Part shown: in pieces, positions 1 to 6,752 of the stretch
Layout: every line of letters begins with the position of its first letter
How positions within the stretch are numbered: position 1 is the stretch's first letter
From: an uncultured Rickettsiaceae bacterium
GTDB taxonomy: Bacteria; Pseudomonadota; Alphaproteobacteria; Rickettsiales; Rickettsiaceae
Length of the DNA: 13,070 nt
Reading direction: 5' to 3'
NCBI GenBank assembly: GCA_905479885.1
Contig: CAJQOE010000113.1
Location: 1 to 13,070 of the forward strand
Translations under genes and position numbers: made by a program
Notes under the pieces: model-generated
Database searches by the model: none
The model's input: only the letters and a program-made list of their open reading frames with translations
Told to the model about the DNA's origin: nothing

Positions 1-1
1 C

Positions 2-124
2 AATGATGTAGTCGGCCTACCATTTTACAAAATGTATGGCCCTTCTTATCCAGATGGTATAAAATTACCAATAATGCTTACATACGAGGATATAAAGCAT
101 GCTATTGAGTATGTTAATAGATGA
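2..124 (+). CDS. C-terminal end of a DsbD/ScsB-like thiol:disulfide interchange protein (partial)
   Basis: An open frame enters from the left edge and encodes 40 residues before TGA at 122-124. The residues VGLPFYKMYG near its start fit the cis-proline segment (G-[VL]-P-x-Y-x-x-Y) of the C-terminal thioredoxin domain of DsbD/ScsB-type membrane reductases. The following stretch, with LPIMLTYEDI, fits the usual ending 'LP-x-x-LT-x-x-x-[IV]' of that family. Such proteins carry electrons across the inner membrane to periplasmic thiol partners. The CXXC active site and the membrane part lie outside the window, so the assignment rests on a short tail. The stop codon is only 11 nt before the large inverted repeat at 136-231. 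If that repeat marks an assembly junction, this gene may not be a true neighbour of dusB. Confidence 0.55.
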   Translation, partial: NDVVGLPFYKMYGPSYPDGIKLPIMLTYEDIKHAIEYVNR

Positions 125-135
125 TGCTTTTTAAA

Positions 136-231
136 AAGAATCATCCCAACCAAGGCGCATCTTAAGGGTCACAGTAAAAGCGGTAAATATTCCTGTGACC
201 CTTAAGATGCGCCTTGGTTGGGATGATTCTT
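136..231. repeat. Perfect 39-bp inverted repeat with 18-nt loop, formed by a reversed copy of dusB sequence
   Basis: Bases 136-174 are the exact reverse complement of 193-231 (39 of 39 pairs). The loop is 175-192. The right arm encodes the conserved DusB segment VTLKMRLGWDD, and the loop encodes the native residues before it (KAVNIP), so right arm plus loop are original dusB DNA. The left arm is a reversed copy and codes for nothing recognisable in the dusB frame, which runs into a TAA at 132-134. The pattern is what a nascent strand gives when it snaps back and copies itself. It can arise in the cell by template switching, or in vitro as a fold-back chimera during whole-genome amplification or library preparation. 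It has no T-run typical of a terminator on the + strand. Confidence 0.95.
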
Positions 232-764
232 CTTTAAATGCTCCTATACTAGCAAAAATTGCTGAAGATGTGGGCATTAAAATGATTACTATTCATGGTC
301 GTACTAGATGCCAATTTTATAAGGGAAGTGCTGATTGGAAAGCTATTTCGTTAGTTAAAGAAGCGGTTAAAGTACCAGTTATTGCTAATGGTGATATAGT
401 ATGTATAGGAAGCGCGATTGAGGCTTTAAAGCAATCAAAAGCTGATGGTATTATGATTGGAAGGGGGTGTTATGGTAAGCCTTGGTTAATTTCACAAGTG
501 GCACATTTCCTAATAAACGGAGAAAAGTTACCTGATCCTAGTTTAGAAGTGCAATTAAATGTTGTGCTAGGTCATTACGATGCCATGATAGAACATTATG
601 GTGACGATATAGGTGTAAAAATGGCCAGAAAACATTTAGGGTGGTATAGTAGTGGGATGCCAAATTCTGGAGAGTTCCGTGCTAGCATTAATCAACTGAA
701 CGATAGCATAGACGTTAAAAACAAAATCAACGAATTTTATGGACCGTTAATTGAGTGCGTATAA
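174..764 (+). pseudogene. dusB: tRNA-dihydrouridine synthase B (DusB/NifR3), 5'-truncated
   Basis: The product would be an FMN enzyme reducing uridine to dihydrouridine in the tRNA D-loop. The visible part begins at the beta-strand VKAVNIPVTLKMR and continues with the family motifs TIHGRTR, VIANGDI, DGIMIGRGCYGKPW and the C-terminal helical tRNA-binding part (MARKHLGWY). About 197 codons remain of a usual ~320. The missing 5' part includes the FMN-binding start (PMAGVTD-type) and the catalytic cysteine segment (N-x-GCP). Homology stops at the loop of the 39-bp inverted repeat. The first possible start codons are GTG at 195 and ATG at 207, both buried in the right arm of the hairpin, so translation would be poor. 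I treat it as broken, unless the junction is an assembly error and an intact copy exists. It heads the canonical alphaproteobacterial nifR3-ntr gene order, and its stop is 3 nt before the next gene. Confidence 0.8.
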
Positions 765-767
765 AAC

Positions 768-1013
768 ATGAATAATAAAGACAATAAGACTCTGTCTACT
801 GCTATTGAAGATAGACTGGATAAATTTTTTGAAATGCATGCTGGTGATTGTCCGGAATCTGGTTTGTATGAAAGAGTTATAAATGAAGTTGAAAAAGTTT
901 TGATTAAGAAAACTTTACATCATGTAGATGGTGTGCAAGTTAAAGCATCAAAAATCCTTGGCATTAATCGTAATACTCTGCGCAAAAAAATGCACGCTCT
1001 AAAGATTAGTTAA
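768..1013 (+). CDS. Stand-alone NtrC C-terminal DNA-binding domain (Fis-type helix-turn-helix), 81 residues
   Basis: The small protein has a Fis-type helix-turn-helix at about residues 57-78 (VKASKILGINRNTLRKKMHAL). Its N-terminal half (residues 10-45, including the FFEMHAGDCPESGLYERVINEVE region) resembles the linker and dimerisation helices before the HTH of alphaproteobacterial NtrC (pattern GLY-x-R-V-x-x-E-VE). Receiver and AAA+ domains of NtrC are absent. In free-living alphaproteobacteria the order is nifR3-ntrB-ntrC-ntrY-ntrX. Here this gene sits exactly where ntrB-ntrC should be, so I infer it is what remains of ntrC after loss of its first ~400 codons and of ntrB. It has its own ATG, 3 nt after the dusB stop, and an intact frame, so it may be a maintained DNA-binding protein. 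Automated annotation would probably call it 'Fis family'. True Fis (the dusB-fis pair of gammaproteobacteria) is less likely, given ntrYX next door. Confidence 0.8.
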   Translation: MNNKDNKTLSTAIEDRLDKFFEMHAGDCPESGLYERVINEVEKVLIKKTLHHVDGVQVKASKILGINRNTLRKKMHALKIS

Positions 1014-1034
1014 ATAATTTTAGGCTAACTATTT

Positions 1035-2855
1035 ATGTTTAATAATTTTTTAAAAAAGTTTCCGCAGCGCATATTTAGTAAAAATTTACTTTATGTATTG
1101 GCTGTAATAGCGCTCGTTTTGTTGTTGGTTAATACCTTTTTTGTTTACGAAGATTCTTTTTTAAAAAAAACTGATCCGGCTTATATTTTAAGTTTTTTGC
1201 TAGTTAGTTTGGTTGCTATCTTGATATTATGTGTATTCATTGTTAGCAGCAGAGTATCATCAATAGTTACTTTAGTAAGGGGCGGGGAGAGACGTGTTTC
1301 AAAATTAAGAAAGCGAATAATTATTGCTTTTAGTATTGGAGCCGCGTTACCTACAATTATTGTAGCAATATTTTCTACTTATTTCTTTAATTTTGGAATA
1401 GAAGCTTGGTTTGATCAAAAAATTTCAAAAGTACTTGATCAATCAATCCATGTTGGAGAATCGTATGTATCAGAGCACGTGTTGCAGATAAAAGAAACAG
1501 CAATATCTGTCTCTGATGATTTGAGTGCCATGTATTATGACCTTATTCATAGTCCTGAATTATTTTCTAAGGTATTGAATGCACAAGCAGAAATGCGTTC
1601 AATAGATGAAGCTATAGTTTTTCAGAAGGATACTAATACTATTGTAGCGCAAACAACATTAAGTTTTTCTTTGTCCTTTACCACAATACCTTTACATATA
1701 ATAGAGCGCGCTGATCGTGGGGAGATAGTGCAAATTACCTCAGATCCAACCAAAATCCGTATCCTGATTAAGTTGCGTGATTATAACGATACTTATCTTC
1801 TAATAGGTAGGTTAATTGATGCTAATATTATTGATCATATAAATAAAACTAATGGTACGGCGGCAGAGTATTTTCGTCTTAGAGATGAAATATCTTCTTT
1901 GCAGATTAAGTTCTCTATGGTCTTTATTTTACTTAGTTTAATTTTGTTATTAGCTGCTACTATATGGGGACAGAGGTTTGCAGAACGTATTGTGCGCCCG
2001 ATTAGGGAATTGGTAAAAGCAGCAGAGCGAGTAAAAAATGGAGACCTGTCAGCGCAAGTACCTATTGAAGGGTTGAAAAAAGATGAGATTAAAGTTCTAT
2101 CCTCCGCTTTTAATCGTATGGTAAACCAAATTGATCGTCAGCAGAAAGATTTACTAATAGCACAGAGATCTCTTGCATGGTCGGATGTAGCGCGCAGGGT
2201 GGCACATGAGATTAAAAACCCTCTTACCCCAATTCAGCTTTCTGCGGAGATGTTATTAAAAAAATTCGCCAATGAAGTTTCGGATAAAGAGAGTTTTGTA
2301 AAATATAGTAAAAATATTTTGAACCACTCTAACGACATTAGAATAATTGTATCAGAGTTTGTAGAATTCGCGCGCTTGCCAGCCCCTAGTTTTACTAAGT
2401 GCGAAATCGTTTCTATGATTAATGACCTTATAGAATCTAGAAAATTAATTAATGCTGCTATTAATTATAATTTGATGTCTAACGTGAGAGAATTTGAATT
2501 CGTGTGCGACATTGCTCAGATGAACCGTGCTGTTGTGAATTTACTGTTAAACGCAGAAGAGGCTTTTGAAGAATCTAGTAAGAACAAGAAAATCGATATT
2601 GAAGTTAATATTCAACAAGATGATGTTCGAATTATAGTGTCTGATAATGGCCCAGGCTTTAGTGCAAGATTGTTAAACTCAGCAAAAGAGGCCTATGTAA
2701 CAACTAAAGCAGAAGGTACTGGCCTAGGGCTGGCAATAGTTACTCGTATTGCAATGGATCATTTTGGAGAAGTGAAAATACTGAATAATGAGCAAGGCGG
2801 AGCTAGAATAGAGTTAAGATTTAATGCTATAGAATTAAAGTCAATGTTAAAATGA
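1035..2855 (+). CDS. ntrY: Sensor histidine kinase NtrY, form without PAS domain
   Basis: This inner-membrane kinase phosphorylates NtrX. Membrane segments are visible at about residues 17-36, 51-71, 96-117 and 293-312. The region 120-290 is the presumed periplasmic sensor. A HAMP domain follows (about 313-368). The HisKA domain carries the phospho-accepting histidine H391 in RRVAHEIKNPLTPIQLSAE. The ATPase domain has an N box (N506 in NLLLNAEEA), a G1 box (D537NGPGF) and a G2 box (G561TGLGLAIV). Typical free-living alphaproteobacterial NtrY is ~750 residues with a PAS domain between HAMP and HisKA. Here the HAMP helix (RQQKDLLIAQRSLAWSDVARR) runs straight into HisKA, so PAS is missing, and 606 residues fits that loss. 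The ATG lies 21 nt after the upstream gene, with a weak AGG about 10 nt ahead. ntrX follows after 232 bp. Confidence 0.93.
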   Translation: MFNNFLKKFPQRIFSKNLLYVLAVIALVLLLVNTFFVYEDSFLKKTDPAYILSFLLVSLVAILILCVFIVSSRVSSIVTLVRGGERRVSKLRKRIIIAFSIGAALPTIIVAIFSTYFFNFGIEAWFDQKISKVLDQSIHVGESYVSEHVLQIKETAISVSDDLSAMYYDLIHSPELFSKVLNAQAEMRSIDEAIVFQKDTNTIVAQTTLSFSLSFTTIPLHIIERADRGEIVQITSDPTKIRILIKLRDYNDTYLLIGRLIDANIIDHINKTNGTAAEYFRLRDEISSLQIKFSMVFILLSLILLLAATIWGQRFAERIVRPIRELVKAAERVKNGDLSAQVPIEGLKKDEIKVLSSAFNRMVNQIDRQQKDLLIAQRSLAWSDVARRVAHEIKNPLTPIQLSAEMLLKKFANEVSDKESFVKYSKNILNHSNDIRIIVSEFVEFARLPAPSFTKCEIVSMINDLIESRKLINAAINYNLMSNVREFEFVCDIAQMNRAVVNLLLNAEEAFEESSKNKKIDIEVNIQQDDVRIIVSDNGPGFSARLLNSAKEAYVTTKAEGTGLGLAIVTRIAMDHFGEVKILNNEQGGARIELRFNAIELKSMLK

Positions 2856-3087
2856 ATATTAAACTTCATTCATTATTAACCTATTTGTAAAAGAAATAGT
2901 GGTTATCTTGCATAATATGCGATTAAAACTGTTGCTTTCTTGTTGTTGAGAGGATAAATTTTTAAGTAAGTTACTTTATAAAGCGCTAAATAGACAAGAA
3001 AGAGCTTAGAAATACTTTTTTAACGCGCTATATAATTTTAGTTTAAGGTTAACAAGTTAATTTATAAAGACACAGGGATTAGACATT
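2856..3087 (+). promoter_or_regulatory. 232-bp ntrY-ntrX intergenic region with possible ntrX promoter
   Basis: ntrY and ntrX are usually nearly adjacent, so this gap suggests separate control of ntrX. A consensus -10 hexamer TATAAT is at 3031-3036, preceded by no good -35 (nearest candidates around 3005-3013 are poor). A direct repeat GTTAA-N3-GTTAA lies at about 3048-3060, between that -10 and the start codon. A good ribosome binding site AGGGA is at 3074-3078, 9 nt before the ntrX ATG, and fixes that start. I see no ORF, tRNA or convincing terminator here. In such AT-rich DNA the -10 match alone is weak evidence. Confidence 0.35.
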
Positions 3088-4530
3088 ATGGCAATAGACG
3101 TTCTTATTATTGACGACGAAGCAGATATAAGAGATATAATTTCTGACATCTTAAAGGATGAAGGGTTTAGTAGCCGTTCAGCAGCAAGCAGCGAGCAGGC
3201 ATTTAAAGCCATTTCTGAAAAAACTCCTAATGCAATTATTCTTGATATTTGGCTACAAGGTAGCGATCTTGATGGGTTAGGTATTTTAGAGATCGTTAAA
3301 AAACAATATCCTCTCATGCCAGTGGTGGTAATAAGTGGTCATGGAACTATAGAAACTGCAGTAAGTGCAATTAAAATGGGGGCTTATGATTATCTAGAAA
3401 AACCTTTTACGCATGATAAGTTGATGATAGTGCTTAAAAGAGCTTGCGAGGCTGCTAAGTTACGTAGAGAAAATATTGACTTAAAATCAAAAGTAATTGA
3501 TAAAACAGAGTTTGTTGGTAATTCTGCAATCACTACTAGGCTTAAGAGTGAAATAGAGAAAGTGGCTCCAACATCATGCAGGGTTATGATTCATGGTGCA
3601 GTAGGTAGTGGTAAAGAATTAACATCTAGATTAATACATAAGAAATCGAAAAGATCTAATGGGCCTTTTATAGTATTTAGTCCCACCTCAATGCATGTAA
3701 ATAAAATTCCACAAGAGTTGTTTGGGGATAATGAAAGGCATGAAGCAAACAGTTTATATGATAAGAGAATTAGTGTCCTTGAAGCTGCGAATAATGGTAC
3801 TTTGTATATTGATGAAGTTAGTGACCTGCCGGCTTCAGCACAAAATAAATTATTAAAGTTTTTAAAAGATCAAACCTTAATGAAAAGTGGTAATAAATCT
3901 ATCAATCTTAATGTAAGTTTGATTACTTCAACGACAAAAGATCTAGCGACTGAAGTAGCTCAAGGGCGTTTTAGGCAGGATTTGTATTACAGATTGAATG
4001 TAGTGCCACTTAGTGTACCCATCCTTGCTGATAGAAAAGAAGATATCCCATCGCTAGTAAAGTATTTTGTCAAGCAGCTATCAAAATTTTCTGGATTAAA
4101 AGAAAGAGAGTTTTCTGATGAGTCCATCGCAGCGTTACAGGCATATAATTGGCCTGGTAATGTACGACAGCTACGTAATGTTATCGAATGGACTTTAATC
4201 ATGAACCCGCCTAGTGCAGGTTTGATGGAAAAAATAAAATCGGATATGTTGCCACAGGACGTAATTAATAATAGTGTAAACATTTCAAAACCTGACACTA
4301 ATTTAGATATGATGTCTATGCCACTGCGTGATGCACGTGAGGTTTTTGAAAGACAATATCTAACGGCGCAAATGAATCGTTTTAACAACAATATATCAAA
4401 AACTTCTACATTTGTTGGTATGGAGCGCTCAGCTTTGCATAGAAAACTTAAAACTTTGAGTATTCATGCTGCAAATAATAAGAATATAGACGGAATAGAT
4501 AGTGAACAAATATTAGAAATGGAAGGTTAA
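3088..4530 (+). CDS. ntrX: Response regulator NtrX (receiver, AAA+, Fis-type HTH), without GAFTGA loop
   Basis: This cytoplasmic transcriptional regulator is paired with NtrY. The receiver domain (residues 1-120) has the acidic pair D9/D10, the phospho-acceptor D53 (ILDIWLQGSDLDG), S83 and K105 (LEKPF). The AAA+ domain (about 140-375) has Walker A GAVGSGKE (170-177), Walker B around 237-244 (GTLYIDEV) and the arginine-finger region FRQDLYYRLNV. The loop after ELFG, which in sigma-54 activators carries GAFTGA, reads DNERHEANSLYDKR and lacks the motif. The HTH lies near 434-458 (NISKTSTFVGMERSALHRKL). At 480 residues the protein is slightly longer than usual NtrX. GAFTGA contacts sigma-54, so this protein probably works with the housekeeping sigma factor, as inferred for other NtrX proteins without the loop. 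A strong AGGGA site 9 nt upstream supports the start. Confidence 0.93.
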   Translation: MAIDVLIIDDEADIRDIISDILKDEGFSSRSAASSEQAFKAISEKTPNAIILDIWLQGSDLDGLGILEIVKKQYPLMPVVVISGHGTIETAVSAIKMGAYDYLEKPFTHDKLMIVLKRACEAAKLRRENIDLKSKVIDKTEFVGNSAITTRLKSEIEKVAPTSCRVMIHGAVGSGKELTSRLIHKKSKRSNGPFIVFSPTSMHVNKIPQELFGDNERHEANSLYDKRISVLEAANNGTLYIDEVSDLPASAQNKLLKFLKDQTLMKSGNKSINLNVSLITSTTKDLATEVAQGRFRQDLYYRLNVVPLSVPILADRKEDIPSLVKYFVKQLSKFSGLKEREFSDESIAALQAYNWPGNVRQLRNVIEWTLIMNPPSAGLMEKIKSDMLPQDVINNSVNISKPDTNLDMMSMPLRDAREVFERQYLTAQMNRFNNNISKTSTFVGMERSALHRKLKTLSIHAANNKNIDGIDSEQILEMEG

Positions 4531-4544
4531 AAATATTTAGAATT

Positions 4545-6326
4545 ATGCAGAAATTGCTTAGAAGAAATTTAATTTTTATTGGTCTATTATTTCTTATAGG
4601 ATGTACAGAGGGCGAAAGGAGCTCCTCTGGCAACCTAACAGAAGAGCAAAGCATTAAAATCAAAGAATATATTGTTAAACAAATTAGCAGTAGAAATGCT
4701 GTTGATATTAAGGGAATATACGGCACTAATTTACGGGGGTTAAAATTAACAGGTGCAAATCTATCTGGTGTAGATTTGTCTGGCGTTGATTTAAGTGAAT
4801 CCGAAATAGCTAGAGTTGATTTTTCAAATGCAAATTTAGACAAAGTAAATTTTTCTGGTGCTACTATCCAAGAGAGCGATTTTTCTGGCGTAAAATTTGA
4901 TGAATTAAATGCTCAGAGAGTGGATTTTCAGGCATCTATTCTTAATAAAACTGAATTTATCAATGTCAATTTATCAAATGCTAATTTTGAAGAAGCGGAT
5001 TTAACTGACGCTATAATTACTGACTCTAGATTAGATGGCATCAATTTAGTTAAAGCTATTATGAAAAACATGCAAATCAATAATGTTAATTTGCAGAAAG
5101 CCAATCTAGTATCAGCTAATTTATCAAATGCAAAAATCATAAATTCGGCATTTTTTGGTGTTGATATTAGAGATGCTAACCTATCACAAGTAGTAATGCG
5201 TGATTGCAGCTTCGAATCTTCAGATCTAACTGGCTTGAGAGCGATTGGAGCAAGTTTTATTAACGTTGATTTTATACAAGGAATTGTAGATGAGGTTACG
5301 TTTACTGGTGCTAAATTTGAATCAGCAGATTTTTCAAATGCCTCGATGAAGCGTGCGAAATTGAATGATGTAAGATTTAATAGTCAGTGTTTGTTTAGAA
5401 ATATATCGATGATTAATTCTAGTTTTGCAGATGTTAGGATTCAAGACAGTGTATTTGAGAACGTAAAGTTTGCTGGATCTCAAATGTCTAAGGTCTATAT
5501 GAATAATGTTAAAGGGCGAAATAATAATTTTAACAAGGTATCCATAAAGGATATGAAAATTTCTAATTCAGCCATTATAGATTCAATTTTTAGTAACGAA
5601 GATGGTAGTAAGCTAACATTTTCTAATGTTAATTTAACAGACACTCAATTTAATAATTATAATTTGGAAGATACCAATTTTACTAAGGTAAATCTTGCTA
5701 AGTCTATATTTAAAAATGCTAAGATTTACAGAACTAGTTTTACGCTTTCTGCTTTAAATCAGATAGCAATAATTAATTCTGAGCTGGAAGAAGTTGTGTT
5801 CAATAATTCTCCAGTTGCAAATTCTCAAATACGTGGTGTTAACAGCGTGGCTATGGTAGTAGTAAATTCTCCATTTACTCGCAATATTATGTTTAATAAC
5901 AAAGGGTTGGAGCGCGTGGTTAGTAATACACCTATTACTAATATAAACGAATTAGTAGCAAATAAAGATTTGTCTAATATGAATATGGCATATCTAGATT
6001 TGTCTAAGATAGAGACTCAGCAGATAACTTTTAAGGGGTCTGTATTAAGGGGAGTTAATTTTACTGAAGCGGTGCTCAAGAGCTGTTTATTTGTCGACAC
6101 AGATTTACGTTATGCTGATTTAACTAAAACAGATTTGAGTGGTTCTGAAATTAGGAACTCGAAATTTAACGGGGCAAAGCTAATCTCTACTAATTTGAGT
6201 AGCACTAATCTTAGTAACTTAAATTTTACTAGAGCACTGACGACTGGCTTAATACTTGATAAGACTCAGTTAATTAATGTGATTGGTATGGATAGTAATA
6301 TTATAAAGAAAAAAGCTGATAATTAA
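4545..6326 (+). CDS. Long pentapeptide-repeat lipoprotein
   Basis: The protein starts with a lipoprotein signal peptide: MQKLLRR, a hydrophobic core, then lipobox LIGC with the lipidated cysteine at C20. Residues ~21-60 form a polar linker. From about 61 to 580 the chain is almost entirely pentapeptide repeats of the A[DN]Lxx / x[DNS]Fxx type (for example TGANLSGVDLSGVDLS, VDFSNANLDKVNFSGA, DLRYADLTKTDLSG near the C-terminus), with one more degenerate stretch at about 400-480. Such repeats fold into a right-handed four-sided beta-helix with about 20 residues per turn, so about 25 turns are expected. The target is unknown. Known DNA-mimic members (Qnr, MfpA) are cytoplasmic, whereas this one should be membrane-anchored outside the cytoplasm, so a gyrase role is unlikely. 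It starts 14 nt after ntrX and may be co-transcribed; no clear ribosome binding site is visible. Confidence 0.9.
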   Translation: MQKLLRRNLIFIGLLFLIGCTEGERSSSGNLTEEQSIKIKEYIVKQISSRNAVDIKGIYGTNLRGLKLTGANLSGVDLSGVDLSESEIARVDFSNANLDKVNFSGATIQESDFSGVKFDELNAQRVDFQASILNKTEFINVNLSNANFEEADLTDAIITDSRLDGINLVKAIMKNMQINNVNLQKANLVSANLSNAKIINSAFFGVDIRDANLSQVVMRDCSFESSDLTGLRAIGASFINVDFIQGIVDEVTFTGAKFESADFSNASMKRAKLNDVRFNSQCLFRNISMINSSFADVRIQDSVFENVKFAGSQMSKVYMNNVKGRNNNFNKVSIKDMKISNSAIIDSIFSNEDGSKLTFSNVNLTDTQFNNYNLEDTNFTKVNLAKSIFKNAKIYRTSFTLSALNQIAIINSELEEVVFNNSPVANSQIRGVNSVAMVVVNSPFTRNIMFNNKGLERVVSNTPITNINELVANKDLSNMNMAYLDLSKIETQQITFKGSVLRGVNFTEAVLKSCLFVDTDLRYADLTKTDLSGSEIRNSKFNGAKLISTNLSSTNLSNLNFTRALTTGLILDKTQLINVIGMDSNIIKKKADN

Positions 6327-6337
6327 ATTAATATGAT

Positions 6338-6541
6338 TTAGGCAATAATATCAGGTGATAATAATGCTTTTATTAGCTTGATCTTATCTTTTACTAGAAG
6401 TTTTCTTTTTTTTAGTTTTTGTAGGGTGAATTCTGAGAACTTAGTATGTGAGTCGGGATCATCAATTATTTCGTTTAAGTCTTGATGTTCCTGTTCTAAT
6501 TCATATAAGTTTTTTAAGAGAGGCTCTTCGTCGCTGATCAT
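6338..6541 (-). CDS. DUF465 / YdcH-family small coiled-coil protein
   Basis: The 67-residue product is highly charged and helical. It has the family pattern of a first helix with LEQEHQDLNEII, a short linker (DDPDSHTKFSE), then LQKLKKRKLLVKDKIKLI, which matches the conserved 'LKK-x-KL-x-LKD-x-I' ending of DUF465/YdcH proteins. These small cytoplasmic proteins are widespread in proteobacteria and their function is not established. It is a single gene converging on the pentapeptide-repeat gene, with 11 nt between the stops. The gene upstream on the same strand ends 211 bp away, so it probably has its own promoter (candidate at 6592-6620). Confidence 0.8.
   Translation of the reverse strand: MISDEEPLLKNLYELEQEHQDLNEIIDDPDSHTKFSEFTLQKLKKRKLLVKDKIKLIKALLSPDIIA
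6342..6371 (+). terminator. Possible weak terminator after the pentapeptide-repeat gene
   Basis: The arms 6342-6353 and 6356-6367 pair at 10 of 12 positions with a very short loop, followed by TTTT on the + strand. It lies 15 nt beyond the lipoprotein stop and inside the 3' end of the opposing DUF465 gene. The stem is AT-rich and has two mismatches, so the call is tentative. Confidence 0.25.
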
Positions 6542-6591
6542 TATGTTTGACGCTACAGATTAAATCATGATATCTGTGTATCACAAAGCTC

Positions 6592-6620
6592 ATTGTAGCG
6601 CAAGTAAATCAAGCAAGCAA
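6592..6620 (-). promoter_or_regulatory. Candidate sigma-70-type promoter for the DUF465 gene
   Basis: On the - strand TTGCTT (6620-6615) and TACAAT (6597-6592) are separated by exactly 17 nt. Transcription would start near 6585 and give a leader of about 45 nt before the ATG at 6541. The rest of the 211-bp gap 6542-6752 holds no gene that I can see. Its only other structure is a pair of short inverted repeats (7 bp at 6551-6557/6594-6600 and 6 bp at 6555-6560/6572-6577). Confidence 0.4.
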
Positions 6621-6752
6621 CTTTAAATTAATAGACAAGATTAACTATAATCGAGAGTGGAATTTTTTGAAGAGTTTCGGCTGTTAATTAGTCGTTCCTA
6701 GTGTTTTGGGTATTATCTATTAACCAAATTTTTATCCTAAATTTTAGTTAAT

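Noticed and set aside
136..231. The inverted repeat as a rho-independent terminator of the DsbD-like gene or a mobile palindromic element
   Set aside because: The right arm is ordinary conserved dusB coding sequence and no T-run follows it. No second copy is visible in the window.
768..1013. Reading of the 81-residue gene as genuine Fis in a gammaproteobacterial dusB-fis operon
   Set aside because: The N-terminal half fits the NtrC linker, and the following genes are ntrY and ntrX, which gives the alphaproteobacterial nifR3-ntr order.
2876..2890. CtrA-like box (TTAA-N7-GTAA) between ntrY and ntrX
   Set aside because: One half-site is mismatched, and such AT-rich matches are common by chance here.
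3987..4391. Open - strand frame of 134 codons inside ntrX
   Set aside because: It lies opposite the NtrX AAA+ and HTH coding region and has no recognisable motif.
4448..4843. Open - strand frame of 131 codons at the ntrX/lipoprotein junction
   Set aside because: It is antisense to the lipobox and first pentapeptide repeats; its hydrophobic run is the complement of AT-rich coding DNA.
6551..6600. Nested short inverted repeats (7 bp and 6 bp) upstream of the DUF465 gene as an RNA switch
   Set aside because: The outer arm overlaps the proposed -10 and would not be transcribed. The inner stem is only 6 bp with a long AT-rich loop.
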